The notes under the pieces are model-generated. The model did not search any database. It was not told the origin of the DNA and saw nothing but the letters and a program-made list of their open reading frames with translations. From Taxillus chinensis (lineage: Eukaryota; Streptophyta; Magnoliopsida; Santalales; Loranthaceae): DNA of 64,000 nt. Position 1 is the first letter of the stretch, and each line of letters starts with the position of its first letter. Of this stretch, positions 25,935-37,425 are shown piece by piece. The position numbers and the translations under genes are program-made. The stretch is taken from positions 4,905,293-4,969,292 of the forward strand of contig CM042092.1 in NCBI GenBank assembly GCA_023512835.1, written 5' to 3'.

Positions 25935-26752
25935 GAGCATCTCCAATCTACAAGCCAAAGCAATAGCAATAGCAATATTTAACTAGATATCAGCTCCAAT
26001 GCATTAGTTAAACTGTTAGCAAAAGCAAAAGCAAAAAAGCTAAATATGACTTTAGCTTTTGCTTTGGCTGTTGATGCCGACTCACCAAATCAAAGCAATT
26101 TCCAAACCAGCCCTTAGAGCTCTCTCTCCCTCGTGTCTCCCTCCCGTCCCCGCTCCCCCCCGTCTCCCCCTCCCCACGCCCCCCTGCGTTGTGCGACGCA
26201 TGCCTCCTCCCCCTCCCCGCTCCCCCCACCCCCGTGTCTCCCCGTCCCTGCTCCCCCCACGTCTCCCCCTCCCCGCAATCAAGTTCCTTGGCACCTTCCA
26301 TGATCGCGAAATTGGGGGATGAAGACGACGACGACATCGAACGAAGGCGACCATGATCGATGCCTATTTCAGCCCCTCCCCCCCCCCTGTCTCCCCGTCC
26401 TTGCTCTCCCGCATCTCCCCCTCCCCGCAATCAAGTTCCTTGGCACCTTCCATGATTGCGAAATCGGGGGACGAAGACGACGACGACATCGAACGAAGGC
26501 GACCGTGATCGATGCCTATTTCGACCCCCCGGCGTTGCAGGTCCCTAGCTTCGCCGGTCAACCCTCTGTCCGATTAGGGATTTGGGATTTGGAATTTGGG
26601 AAAGAGAACAAGGGTAGGTTGGAAAAAATAATTATTAAGCAAAAAAAATGAATAGTACACATTGGAGTGTTATTAGTCAAAGTAGTCTTGTAGCAAGCTA
26701 AATATGACTTTAACTAGTCAATTTAGCTTGCTAAGATTGGAGATGCTCTAAA
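25935..26752. mobile_element. PIF/Harbinger-like non-autonomous element with GC-rich core
   Basis: The left end GAGCATCTCCAATC is mirrored by GATTGGAGATGCTC at the right end, and both are flanked by TAA, a 3-bp duplication typical of PIF/Harbinger elements. Subterminal arms are AT-rich with AGCAAAAGC repeats. The core (26100-26580) is strongly GC-rich and contains a ~106-bp segment duplicated in tandem (26271-26376 and 26423-26528, period about 152). Overlapping open frames on both strands in the core are low complexity and I do not call them genes. There is no transposase. Confidence 0.65.
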
Positions 26753-28800
26753 GGCTCAATGATCATCACGAGCAATAAATCATAAGGAGGTAATGTACAT
26801 TTTATCCAACTATTTTTATTATTGGGATGAGACATATGTTGCTATACTCGCATGCCTATTATTTATATAAATTAGTTTATATATACCTCTTCATTAATTG
26901 TTAGGTTTCAAAAGCATCTTGAATGAGTGCCCCTAAATGACCATTCTCTTCAAATGAGTTTCACATGTTAAGGTTGTTCACAATTCGAGAATTTTCTATC
27001 TTTTCGAATTCTTGAAAAGAAAAAAAAGGGTAAGACGGGAAATTTTGGGAAGATATATTTTGAGAAATTTAAAAATTAGGAAATAGAACAAAAAACAAAA
27101 CTAGACATTGAAAAAATAAATTTAAAATTTTAAAAACACTTAAAAAAGAAAACATTTGGTAATATAATTGAGTTTAATTTTCAATGCTAGATTATTGTTT
27201 ATTTTTAAAATTGGACAAAAATATATATTTTGAATGTTGTACTTTAAAATTATTTATTTTCATATGTTTATAAAAGAATTCAGGTAATACCTATATATGT
27301 GTATGCATAACGTCTCATTAAAGAGTTTAAGTTCGATTATGGAAGAAATACACATTTTATTTTATTTTTTAAATAAAATAAAATTTATAATTTTAAAAAT
27401 AATAGTTTACATTTTGAGAAATATCTTAAAGTTCATTTAAAAAATAGAAATGGAAAACGTCAGATTGAGCTATCTATTAGAGAAATCGGGAAATATTCTA
27501 TTTTTTAAAAATTTAATCAAGAAATAAAAATCCATTCAAAAAATTTCTCGATTTCCCGAATGAATACCCCTAGCCTACGCAAATGACATCATTTTATAGG
27601 TCTTTTAGTTTAATTTATGTTGCTTAATATAAATAACTAAACTCAAAAAACATAAATATAAAAAATTTACAGACACATTTTGATAAATTAATTTAGTAAG
27701 TTTCTGAAATTATTAAAATTGGTCATCAAAGTCTTTTCCACCATCAATCCTATAATTAGCTATTTAGGACATGTATCATTTTTGGGTGCAGCCACACCCT
27801 CTCTTTGAGGAATTTCATGGGTTGAAGCTAAACTTTGTTTTTTATGATAGATAAATGCACCGAAAAAAAAAGACCCTATATAAAAAGGTTATATAACTGT
27901 CTAGCAATGCTTTTTTTTTTTTCAAAAGAAGTATAAAATTCTAAATAATCTGAAATTATTTTTTAAATAAATTTGGCCAAACTCGAAAGTTTGTAGATTA
28001 GATAATTATTATTGAAGAATTGTAAACCCTCATTATTCCATTCTCGTAAATTTTATATTAAATATAGAAAATAGTCATCAACATACTTACATACCAAACG
28101 ATTCTCAAGGTTTTAATTTCACAACACGTATTTAATTTCTTAGGAATTATCTATACTATTATAAAAGAGATTATTTTGATTCGTTTGAACTTTTATTTTC
28201 CAAATTAGTATTAATAATTTATAACTCTCCATCAGAGTATGTTTCACGTGTCATACCATCCTCCTCGCCTCGCCTCGTATGATAAACTAAAATATTATAA
28301 TTATTTTTACAAAAATTAAACCTCTGACATGCACATTGAAGACTAGGAATATTTTTTTTAATTTTATTATTATATAATTGCACTGCAAGAGTAGTAAATT
28401 ATAATTTCTAAATGAAATTAAATAATTGGGCTTAAATGGCAAGGGCATTAGTTTAATTATTTTGAAATATATTTTCATGACTTGGTCGTTGTCTATTTTT
28501 TAAATTTGTTTATTAATGATATGATATTTACCTTTTATAATAAAATTATTTATGAAGCATATATTTTTGTGAGCGTAACGCTCGATGAAATATTTTCATT
28601 TCCCACCATTGTTTAAAACAAAAGGAAAGAAAAATGAAAAAGAAGGACATTAAAATAGAAAATAAAGAGACCTGCGATTTCCGCGAATTCGGCCCGATAA
28701 TTCGGTTTCCAGACACTGTTTCACACACGCGCGCAGCTATCCACGTTTCGATCACTGTCGAATGATGTCTCCGCGCTAGCGTGTATCCGTTACCGCACTC
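26753..28800. other. AT-rich intergenic DNA
   Basis: No gene, RNA gene or clear element recognised. Short A/T homopolymers and TA runs are frequent. Confidence 0.5.
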
Positions 28801-29420
28801 TCCAATGGTTTTTTTTTGTTTGTTTTGGTTTTTTTTTATGTTGCTAAGAAAAAAGCGTACGACAGTCTCTGTCTCTACCCCCTGTCCCTGTCTCTATCTC
28901 GCAACGTTGCAAAGGTCATTGCTGTCACCTCCTGCTATTTCTCTCTGAAAAGGCCACTGCCCTTTCGATTTGAACGGTCCATCTTGACTCACTTGGGTTG
29001 TTCATGAGTGTGTGTGTTTCCACTTCCCATCCAGCGGGGGAAGAGAGTGGTCCGAGGCTTGATTATTGGAGGCTTGATCATTGTGGTTCATTCTTACAAT
29101 CTTCCAATTCCTTAGCCCAGGTCTAATCAATCTCTTGGATTTTAAGGCTCCGACCCACAATTGTTTTCCTGTTTTTTTGGTTTGATTAATGGTTTCATTG
29201 GAGACAGCGCTCTGTTTCTCGATCTGGGTGTTGCTCATGTCAAGCATTTAGACTTTCCAGACCCGATATTCATGGCTGTCTTTGACTGATTTTTGGGCCA
29301 TTTGAGGTTTTAGGATTATTTTCTATATATATATATATATATAGGTTAAAATTCTGTATTGGGAAAGTTCTGTTTCAGTATAAGGTATGCGGGGTGTGTG
29401 ATTTTTAGGGCTTTGAGAAG
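28801..29420 (+). promoter_or_regulatory. Presumed promoter and leader of the RLCK gene
   Basis: Composition changes here from AT-rich to mixed. A T-rich run (28808-28838) is followed by pyrimidine-rich CTGTCTCTACC-type sequence at 28864-28900, typical of plant 5' leaders. A TA run at 29323-29342 lies 80 nt before the start codon. The transcription start cannot be fixed from sequence alone, and a leader intron is possible. Confidence 0.4.
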
Positions 29421-32400
29421 ATGGGATTGGAAACTGATGTTATTCAGGAGGGAAAATTGAAGGGGAGGAAGAAAGATGATGCCACTGAGCATAGAGGGTG
29501 TTGGGTTAGGTTCAGATCTCTGGTGCTAGGGTGTTTTCTTTCAAGGCCAAAAATAGATAATGCTACAACTGGCAGTACTAGTACGCTACATGGTAATCTT
29601 CAGCCCCCTTTTCTAGATTTACATGGCATGTTAATTTTATTTTTCCTTTTTATGTTTGGTATGATTTAAATTTGAATTCTTTTGATGCATTATTCATGCC
29701 AATTATGCATTTAACCCTGTTGGTGCTGCATTGGTGATGAAGAGTCCAATTGAGAAAGCCTAGTATGATATGTGTTCATTTATTCATGAGAGAAAGTTTA
29801 ATAGAAAATTTTGGTACCTGAATAAGGCTAAAGATCAAAGGTAAAGAGAAAACTGAACTGAGGGTGGTCAAACCAGGTAGGATTGAGTGTAGTTACTGTT
29901 ATATTTACATTAATTTTTGCAATTCTTTATCTTTTGAGTTCATAAAAGGCAAACCCGAAGCTCTGGGGTCTGGGAAGGAGTAGGGCCACACTTGGGCCAA
30001 TTGTACTCCCTTTTTTTTAGCCAGGGGGTTTTTCCATGACTCAGACCATTGACCTTCAGGTCACAAGGCGAGTTCATGATGTATTGAATTGAATTTTATG
30101 CACATAAATCTGAATACGTGCTCTTTTTTTTTTTTTTTCATTTCTTCGTTTGAAAAGTGATACAATGGTTTTCTTTTTTTGGATGGTCTTCATTCAAAGT
30201 ACATTTTAATGTTCACCAATTTATTCCAAATGCCAAATACTTTAATAGAACATGTTTCTTGACTTTGTAGTATTTTAATCAATAATGAAAATGCACCTTC
30301 CTTTCGTGATCAAAAAAAGTATTTTACAGAGCTTTCATTGTTTATGCTTACCAATATTTTCCAAGAGGCCCTATGCTTTAAAGAAAATTGTATATCTTGG
30401 CATAGTTTTCCATTTTGATTTTAACCGGGGCTGACACAAGATTGTGTGGTGTAGGATTAGGAAGCTCATGGTTTAATAGAACATGCGCTTTTTTACTTGG
30501 TAGTCTTTTTAATTTTTATCAATAATGAGAATGTACCTTTTTTTCGGATAAAAAAAAATATTTTACAGTGTTTACATTGTGTATGTTTTCCAATATTTTC
30601 CAGGAGGCCTTATGCTTTAGAGAAAATTGTATATCTTGGCATAGTTTTCCATTTTGATGTTAATTGGGGCTGACACGAGATGGTGTGATGTAGGGTTAGG
30701 ATGCTCCTGGTTCTTCTAGAGTCTAGATGAAAGTTCTGCGAAAATCTTGTGTGATAGAGTCTTTGTATCTCTTATTGTTTATGAGAAACATTTCCGTAGG
30801 GTTCTCTTTATTCAAAAATTATATGATATCTTTTTCCGAGAAAGTCTGAAACAAAAAATATGATATGGACATCAGGCATTGTTTATTGTATAAACTGTTA
30901 ATGACATAATATTTGAAGCATAGTACATGATATTAAATTTGTTCTGCTCCTGTTCAATTTAAAATCGTCATAACTCCTAGATTGGCTAAATATAGTTTCT
31001 CTCATTATATTATGTGATTTCAGTAGCTGAGTTAGCGGAAAGTAAATCTACAAATGATGCAAGCTGTGATCAAATGATCATTCCAACTATGTCCTCTTCA
31101 ACTACCACCAGCTATGTGGAAAGTATTCCATCCACTCCCAACATAAGCGAGCAACTAAGAGTTGGTTTTCAGCTCCGAAATTTCGCATTTGGTGAGCTTA
31201 AGTCAGCGACAAGAAATTTTAGACCTGAGAGTCTGATTGGTCAGGGTGGGTTTGGATGCGTCTTCAAAGGTTGGATTAATGAGAATGGAACTGCTCCAGT
31301 GAAACCTGGCACAGGGATGACTGTTGCTGTAAAAACCCTTAACCATGATGGACTTCAGGGTCATAAAGAGTGGCTTGTATGTTTCCCTTTTGCCTTTTCT
31401 TATTTTTTTTTACTTTTTTATCACTTTGGCATCGTGAATGTGATCCAGCATGAGTTTAAAACTTTGGTTTGATTGGTTTATTTTCATTTCTCTGGCAGTT
31501 GATGGTTTATTGTGTCTTTCTTTCATAGTGCAGGCTGAGGTTACTTTTCTTAGTGATCTTCTTCACCCTAATTTGGTTAAATTAATTGGATATTGCATTG
31601 AAGATGATCAGAGGTTGCTTGTGTATGAGTTCATGCCTCGAGGGAGCTTGGAGAACCACCTTTTTAGACGTATGTGCCAGCTTGTCACTATCATGATTTG
31701 TCTATCTATTATGTTTTATTGTATCTTCAGCCTTAGGGTCTTTCCTAATTAAAATATTCAATTTTATCAGATCATGAAAATGAGACAGCTATGGATTCAT
31801 TTGTGGTTTGGACCGTTTGGTTGTTCTAATTTAAACTATCTTTATGTTAAATAAAATAAAATTAATAAGCCAACTACCGTCAGACATCTTTCCTATCATG
31901 ATTTGTCTATCTATTATGTTTACTATATCCTTAGCTTTACGATCTTTCCTAACTAAAATATTCAATTTTGATGAGACAGTTATGGATTCATTTGTGGTTT
32001 AATTGTTCTAAGGTGTTTACCTTTGCTGATTTTGTAATTTAAAATATCTTTTTGTTAAATAAAATAAAATAAAGAAGACAAACTACTGTCAGGCATCTAG
32101 AAAAAACACTCATATTTGATGTATACCTTTTAAATGGATTCTAACAAGCAGAAATGCTGATATTTTCTTGTGCATTTCGTCATAAACTAAATAACACCAA
32201 GGTAAAGGGTAAAATGGCCTTCTGTATTTGAAGGCTTTCCATGCTGTAGCATGGTACTTTTTTTTCCTAAGAGAAAAGCAGAAGTAACCTGCCTTAGACA
32301 TGGAGGAACCCGTGGAGGAATAAGTGACTATTATGTGTGTACTGTGTTGTATTAGTATAATATGTACTGCTTAAATGAACATTAACTTTAGAATGGGACC

Positions 32401-35400
32401 ACAGCTTTTATTTTACTCTTATGGAAGAGTGCAGTTGGCAGTTGAGGGTATGTGGTATCCAAATGAAAGTAAAAAGGGCCACATTAGTTAACATGGATTA
32501 TCAATTGTATTAGAAAATATAGAGTTATTTACTTATTTACAAAATAGACTATTTTACTTCTTGGGCGATTGATGATTACGATCCACCTAAAAGTAATATG
32601 CTATTCCTAAATGAATCTCTTATCCTTGAAATATAACCGGAAACTTAATGAAGCTATCTAATTGCATAAGTTCAACTATTTGAATATGGTTTATTAATAA
32701 TAGGTGAACAGTAATGGTTATATTGGATAAGAGGCCTTATCAATTTATACAGTGGGTAAGTTTTAATATTTGTTTTGTTAATTGAATGCTGAAATCTCAT
32801 CCATTTTGCGCTTAGAGTTGCACATTAAAAATTTTTTTGGATGAATATAAATTCCAAGCCCATGCAAAAGAGATTGCCCAACCCAAATAATACGCCAATT
32901 TCCACCCCTGCCATTCTCTATAAGTTTGATTATTTGGTACGGTTGTATGTTTTCCCAATCCAAAAAGTGCAAAACAAAAAAAGAAGACATGCGGAAGGGT
33001 CCTTTAGAAAAAAGAAACTTGGATATTAAAGAAAGAATGATTTGAGTAGATTAATATAAAATTGAATGGCAAAAAGGAACTTATGAAAGAATGACTCCTG
33101 AATAGATTAATATATAATTGAATGTTGAGTTTGACAAGTTGAATCCATATTTATAATTGACATTGGATTGGGGATGTCTAGGTAACCTAACTGTGTATTG
33201 TCAGTTATGCATCATTAAAGGCAAACATATTATATGCTGCAGGGTCCCTACCTCTTTCTTGGCCTATCAGGATGAAAATTGCACTCGGTGCTGCAAAGGG
33301 TCTGGCCTTTCTTCACGAGGAAGCTGAAAGGCCTGTAATATATCGAGATTTTAAAACATCAAATATCTTATTAGACGTGGTATGTATTTTCAATTGCGAA
33401 GTTCTTGTTTTCTTTTCTTAATCTTGTTCATTACTTAAAAGGTGGTATTGTAGGACTACAATGCAAAGCTTTCGGATTTTGGACTTGCCAAAGATGGTCC
33501 GAAGGGAGAGGACACACATGTATCCACCAGAGTTATGGGAACTTATGGCTATGCAGCTCCAGAGTATGTGATGACAGGTGGTTATGGCCAATCATTGTTA
33601 TCTCCTGGTCATCTCTTTTTCATTTTATTTTCATCCTGGCTCTGCTGACAAGTCATATTCATCTGTTTCAACTTTAATGTTGGAGTTATCATTGTTATTC
33701 ATTAAATTGCTATCACATCATGTTAAAATTTTCCATAGTTATCAGAATCGGACCGGATATCGATCCGGCTAAGCCACCGGGTGGTCGGGTCACTGGTTCA
33801 ATTGTTGGGTCAGTGGTAGAACCGGTCATATAATTAATAATTATCTATAAATATATATTAATAAAAAATAGATATTTTAAACTAATATATTAAAATTATG
33901 CTTCTAATATAATACTATTTATCTTTAATATGTATTTCTAAAATAAATTTTTAATAAATTTAAAAGTTTAGTGACATAAATTCATAGTAAAAAAAATTAA
34001 ATAAAGTTTGAAAGCATATTGAAGTAAAATATCAATATTAGTTATTAATTTTAAATTAAAATTGTATTATAAAATAAATTAAATAATATTTTATAGTTTT
34101 TTAAAAAACCGGTCAGTTTTGTAAAACTTGGCTGGATCACAAAAAATCGGTTGGGTCGGCCGGGTTTTTCAGTTTTTTTTGCGAAACGGTCCAATTGGAA
34201 AACCGAACCGGTTAAGTGTCCGAGTAATGCTGGTTCACCGATTTGACTGAACGGTCCGGTCCGGTCCGGTTTCGATAACTATGAAATTTTCTATATTTTG
34301 TTCTGTCCTTTGCATGATTGCATCTATACTCTCAATTGTACCGCTTGACACACCCACACTAATGGTGACCCTGCCCTTATATATGGACATGAAACTCATT
34401 GATGAAGCCTAGAAACTGACCAATTGCACCATGAAGTAAGTTTGATATTATATTCCAGTGCCTTGCTTTCAAAAAATTTGTCCTATGATATATGGCTGCA
34501 GTTTTATTCCTATTGATAACTCATGGTGACTTTGTGTTTTTTGTATGTTGATATGGGTAATTTTCATTACTTGATATTTGACGTTTGAACCTGCTGTTTG
34601 TGCATATCACAGCACTTTCATTTTTATTCGTGATTACTGATGCTTTTGGGATAATTCTCAATGGACTGTTGACTGATCTATGATGTTGAACCAAATGATA
34701 TGCTTATACGATATACTAAGCAGGGAAGGGTAGTTACATGATGATCCAATGAATGTTGATGCTGTTACAGGGTGGGAAGATTGCAATTATATTTGAAAAC
34801 GTTATAGTATATGATACCTACATGCATACATATGAATATGTTTGTTGTTTGATTACTACAGTTGTATGTTGATTGGTTACATGATCCCAATTGTGCTTGT
34901 TGATAAATATTGTGTCAGGACACTTGACATTGAAGAGCGATGTCTACAGCTTTGGGGTGGTTCTTCTTGAAATGTTATCTGGTCGAAGATCCATGGACAA
35001 GAGTCGACCAAGGGGGGAGCATAATCTTGTAGAATGGGCTCGGCCATATCTTGCAGAGAAGCAAAGGTTTTATCGACTAATGGATCCTCGCCTCGAAGGA
35101 CAATTCTCAATCAAGGGTGCACAGAAAGCAGCGCGGCTGGCCATTCAATGCCTTAGCCGTGATGCAAAGGCCAGACCTATGATGAGCGAGGTTGTCAAGG
35201 GCCTAAAGCCTCTCCTGGATCTTAAGGACATGGCAAGTTCTTCGTCCTATTTTCAGGCCATGCAAGCTGAGCATGCAAGACCCAACTCCGGTATTAGAAA
35301 TAGCATCCGAATGCAGGCGTCATTCCTGTCGAGCAACCGGCAACCGGCAAGGAGCCTCTCACATGCCTCTGCACATCACGATGACCCTCTGCACAGTTCC

Positions 35401-35427
35401 CCAAAGACTGATTCCAGTGGACCCTAA
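29421..35427 (+). CDS. Receptor-like cytoplasmic kinase VII, PBL34/35/36-like
   Basis: Predicted 476-residue cytoplasmic Ser/Thr kinase from six exons: 29421-29592, 31024-31376, 31534-31669, 33243-33379, 33454-33577 and 34919-35427. All junctions are GT-AG and keep frame. It begins MGLE, with Gly2 and the Cys-rich GCWVRF...LGCF stretch as possible lipidation sites for membrane attachment. A Ser/Thr-rich linker leads to the kinase domain: GQGGFG loop 130-135, K161, E177, HRD-type YRDFKTSN 254-261, DFG 274-276, activation segment [18 protein letters not shown] 287-304. [15 protein letters not shown] and [16 protein letters not shown] are characteristic of PBL34-36. Members of RLCK-VII relay signals from surface immune receptors. 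Introns 1 and 3 carry internal tandem duplications, and intron 5 a MITE. Neighbouring 3' sequence is shared with the truncated copy at 56.1-57.5 kb. Confidence 0.95.
30241..30710 (+). repeat. Tandem duplication in RLCK intron 1
   Basis: Two copies of about 231 bp start at 30241 and 30472 with TTTAATAGAACATG. Both continue through AATAATGA(A/G)AATG, TATTTTACAG, CAATATTTTCCA and TATCTTGGCATAGTTTTCC. The copies have diverged by scattered substitutions, so the event is not recent. Confidence 0.85.
31689..32098 (+). repeat. Tandem duplication in RLCK intron 3
   Basis: Two copies of about 205 bp (31689-31893 and 31894-32098) share TATCATGATTTGTCTATC, AAAATATTCAATTTT, TATGGATTCATTTGTGG and TTAAATAAAATAAAAT. 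The first copy begins 20 nt inside the intron after exon 3. Confidence 0.85.
33734..34283. mobile_element. 550-bp MITE in RLCK intron 5 (hAT-like)
   Basis: The element begins CATAGTTATC and ends GATAACTATG, a perfect 10-bp inverted repeat that extends imperfectly through CGGACCGG/CCGGTCCG. It is flanked by an 8-bp duplication AAATTTTC (33726-33733 and 34284-34291), as in hAT elements. GC-rich ends enclose an AT-rich core with no coding capacity. The paralogous intron at 56375-56382 has a single AAATTTTC and no element, which proves the insertion boundaries. Confidence 0.9.
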
Positions 35428-36204
35428 GGATCTGTTTTAGTGTCATTCCCTGGATGGTTTTGCTTTGCTTTGCTATATCTTAAGGAGCATGTCTTTGAGT
35501 GGATTATGTGGAATGAAGAATTTGTCTTTTCCCCGTCATTATATCTTCCTTGATTTCAAATGCAATCTAGCCCTGACAACCTATACGACTATGATTATTC
35601 CCATCACTGTCGAGGATTCAGGTCATAGTAGCACGGTTTACTGGCAATTTTAGTTCTGGATTATGAATGGTTGTGATTTGAAGAATTTATTGTTGCAATA
35701 ATTGCAAATAATTGTGTACGGTCCTGATCTTGTCACATCTACCAGCCCTGAAATGCCAAGAAGCGCTCATATCATTGCAAACAAATATGGGTTGCGGCGC
35801 GATTGCGGCCTGGCGCCTTCCAACTTTTGTCCTTTTTTATGTTTTATTTATAAGGCTCGTTGTTGTAATTTCTGATTATGAAATGAAATAGACTGAAAAT
35901 TCGTGAAACAAGGAGAAATTGTTTTATAAAACTTTTGCTTTAAATTTTTTTATATTTTCGTACCCTTTGTAAGTTTTGTAGTATTGACCAATCTCATAGC
36001 CATGAGCATAAGTACCACTCAAATAAATTCCAGAAACAGCCAATTCACTTAAAACGAACCCATCTCGATTACTAATTTTTCGGGTCGACCTTGCTGTAAA
36101 TAAAATCCACGCAATAGTTTAGCATAATGCTTTCCTGTGGCCAAGAAAATTTTGAGTTTCCTGATGAAATTGTATGGGGACCCCAACTAGAAGTATAAGT
36201 TTTT
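35428..36204. other. 3' flank of the RLCK gene
   Basis: 35428-35870 is the 3' untranslated and downstream sequence, and most of it is repeated at 57430-57860. 35930-36130 matches a repeat also found at about 39060-39340, 44620-44850 and 62290-62500, sharing AAATAAATTCC(A/C)(A/G)GAAAC and AACCAATTCACTT. Confidence 0.6.
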
Positions 36205-37425
36205 ATGAACGAGGAATAAAGTGGTGGGAACGAAAATGGCAGTGTAGAGTCTGAAAATGAGGAATAAGCTGGCACCCATGTAATTGGGTATGGGGGGCAC
36301 TCAACTTATTGTGAGGGAGGTAATCATACCCAAGACTATTTGTATGGATAATAGCCTCGAAAGTGATGGTACCAGTGAGTGTTGTTACTCATGCCAAGCT
36401 CACTTACACAGCCCAATTCCTAATCTGTGCAGGAACCGGTGATATCATTACCCAATCAACCTATTGGTTAATTGTAACCTACTACTCAACACATGAAAAC
36501 AAATTATAAAAAGTAAACAATATAGATTTAAGATGATGGCCACGAGATGTAATACTTTTATTACATGTCACAAACAAAAAAAGTAAAAAAAAAAAACAGA
36601 AATACAAAAACTAGATTGCTTGAAATTTCTCCATTACAACATACTAAAAGTTGTAATTACAAATTTTCATAATCAGCTTCAACTACGGCTTTCACCTCCC
36701 ACAAAGAAATTTCACGTAATGGCTTAACCAATGGTTTTCTGCAGCCATTAAATTCATGAGAGACCGTCTTCATGGTGGGTTGACACTTAGGCTTAGGATG
36801 CAAGCATGCAAATGCCATCGCTGTAGCTAAAACAATTTCAGATGCAACAACTTGATTTGTTGGAGATGAAAGACGAGAATCTAACATATCAAATAACATT
36901 ATATTTTTATCAATTGAATGTGCCAATGACAACAGCTCTCCCGGATGTTTTCCCATTAAAACTTCTAGTGCCACCACACCAAAGCTATAAATATCACTTT
37001 TTTCTGATACAACCATGGTATAGGCAAGCTCTGCAAACATAGTTAAACATGATTATAATGCCCAAATGTTTCTTTTTCTTTCCTCGTTTTATGTAACATT
37101 GGAAAAAAATTAAATATAAAAATGAAAAGTAAGTTACCTGGTGCAACATAGCCGCATGTGCCTGCTAATACTGTTACATTAGATGAATCAGGATGTAAAA
37201 GTCTTGCGGTATCTAAGGTCCATTTCCATCATCATTATTACTGTTACAACCTCGAAGGTCCATTTCCATCAATTTGGGGGACTCTAACCACGTTGGAGTA
37301 TCTGAATCTCTCATTTAATTCTTTCAATGGTTCCATCCCCCCAGAACGAGGCACAGTTGGTAATCTCGACCTGAGCAATAACAACCTCACTGGTACCATC
37401 CCTTCCGAGCCATAAAACTAAAACT
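36205..37425 (-). pseudogene. MIK2-like receptor kinase copy C, scrambled
   Basis: Four receptor pieces lie out of order. 36657-37030 is an intact second exon encoding ELAYTMVV to DYENL, the kinase C-lobe. 37139-37215 is the end of the first exon ([23 protein letters not shown]). At about 37216 the sequence switches to an LRR segment in the opposite (+) orientation, readable at 37158-37415 as [24 protein letters not shown] and [16 protein letters not shown]. 36205-36455 is a further minus-strand piece joining the membrane-flanking region to LRR sequence with the middle missing. There is no signal peptide, transmembrane segment or kinase N-lobe, so no receptor can be made. The near-full second exon suggests fairly recent inactivation. 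Confidence 0.88.
37216..37425 (+). pseudogene. Inverted LRR fragment inside copy C
   Basis: Plus-strand translation matches three consecutive LRRs of gene A (its residues PFPSIW through NNNLTGTIP). A 17-bp word AAGGTCCATTTCCATCA occurs at 37215-37231 and again at about 37255-37271, suggesting slippage or repair synthesis at the inversion junction. The matching part of gene A runs on the other strand relative to its kinase exons. Confidence 0.85.

Noticed and set aside
26008..26651. Overlapping open frames on both strands, Gly/Arg- or Pro-rich
   Set aside because: They lie in the GC-rich core of a TIR element and arise from composition and a tandem duplication; no domain is recognisable.
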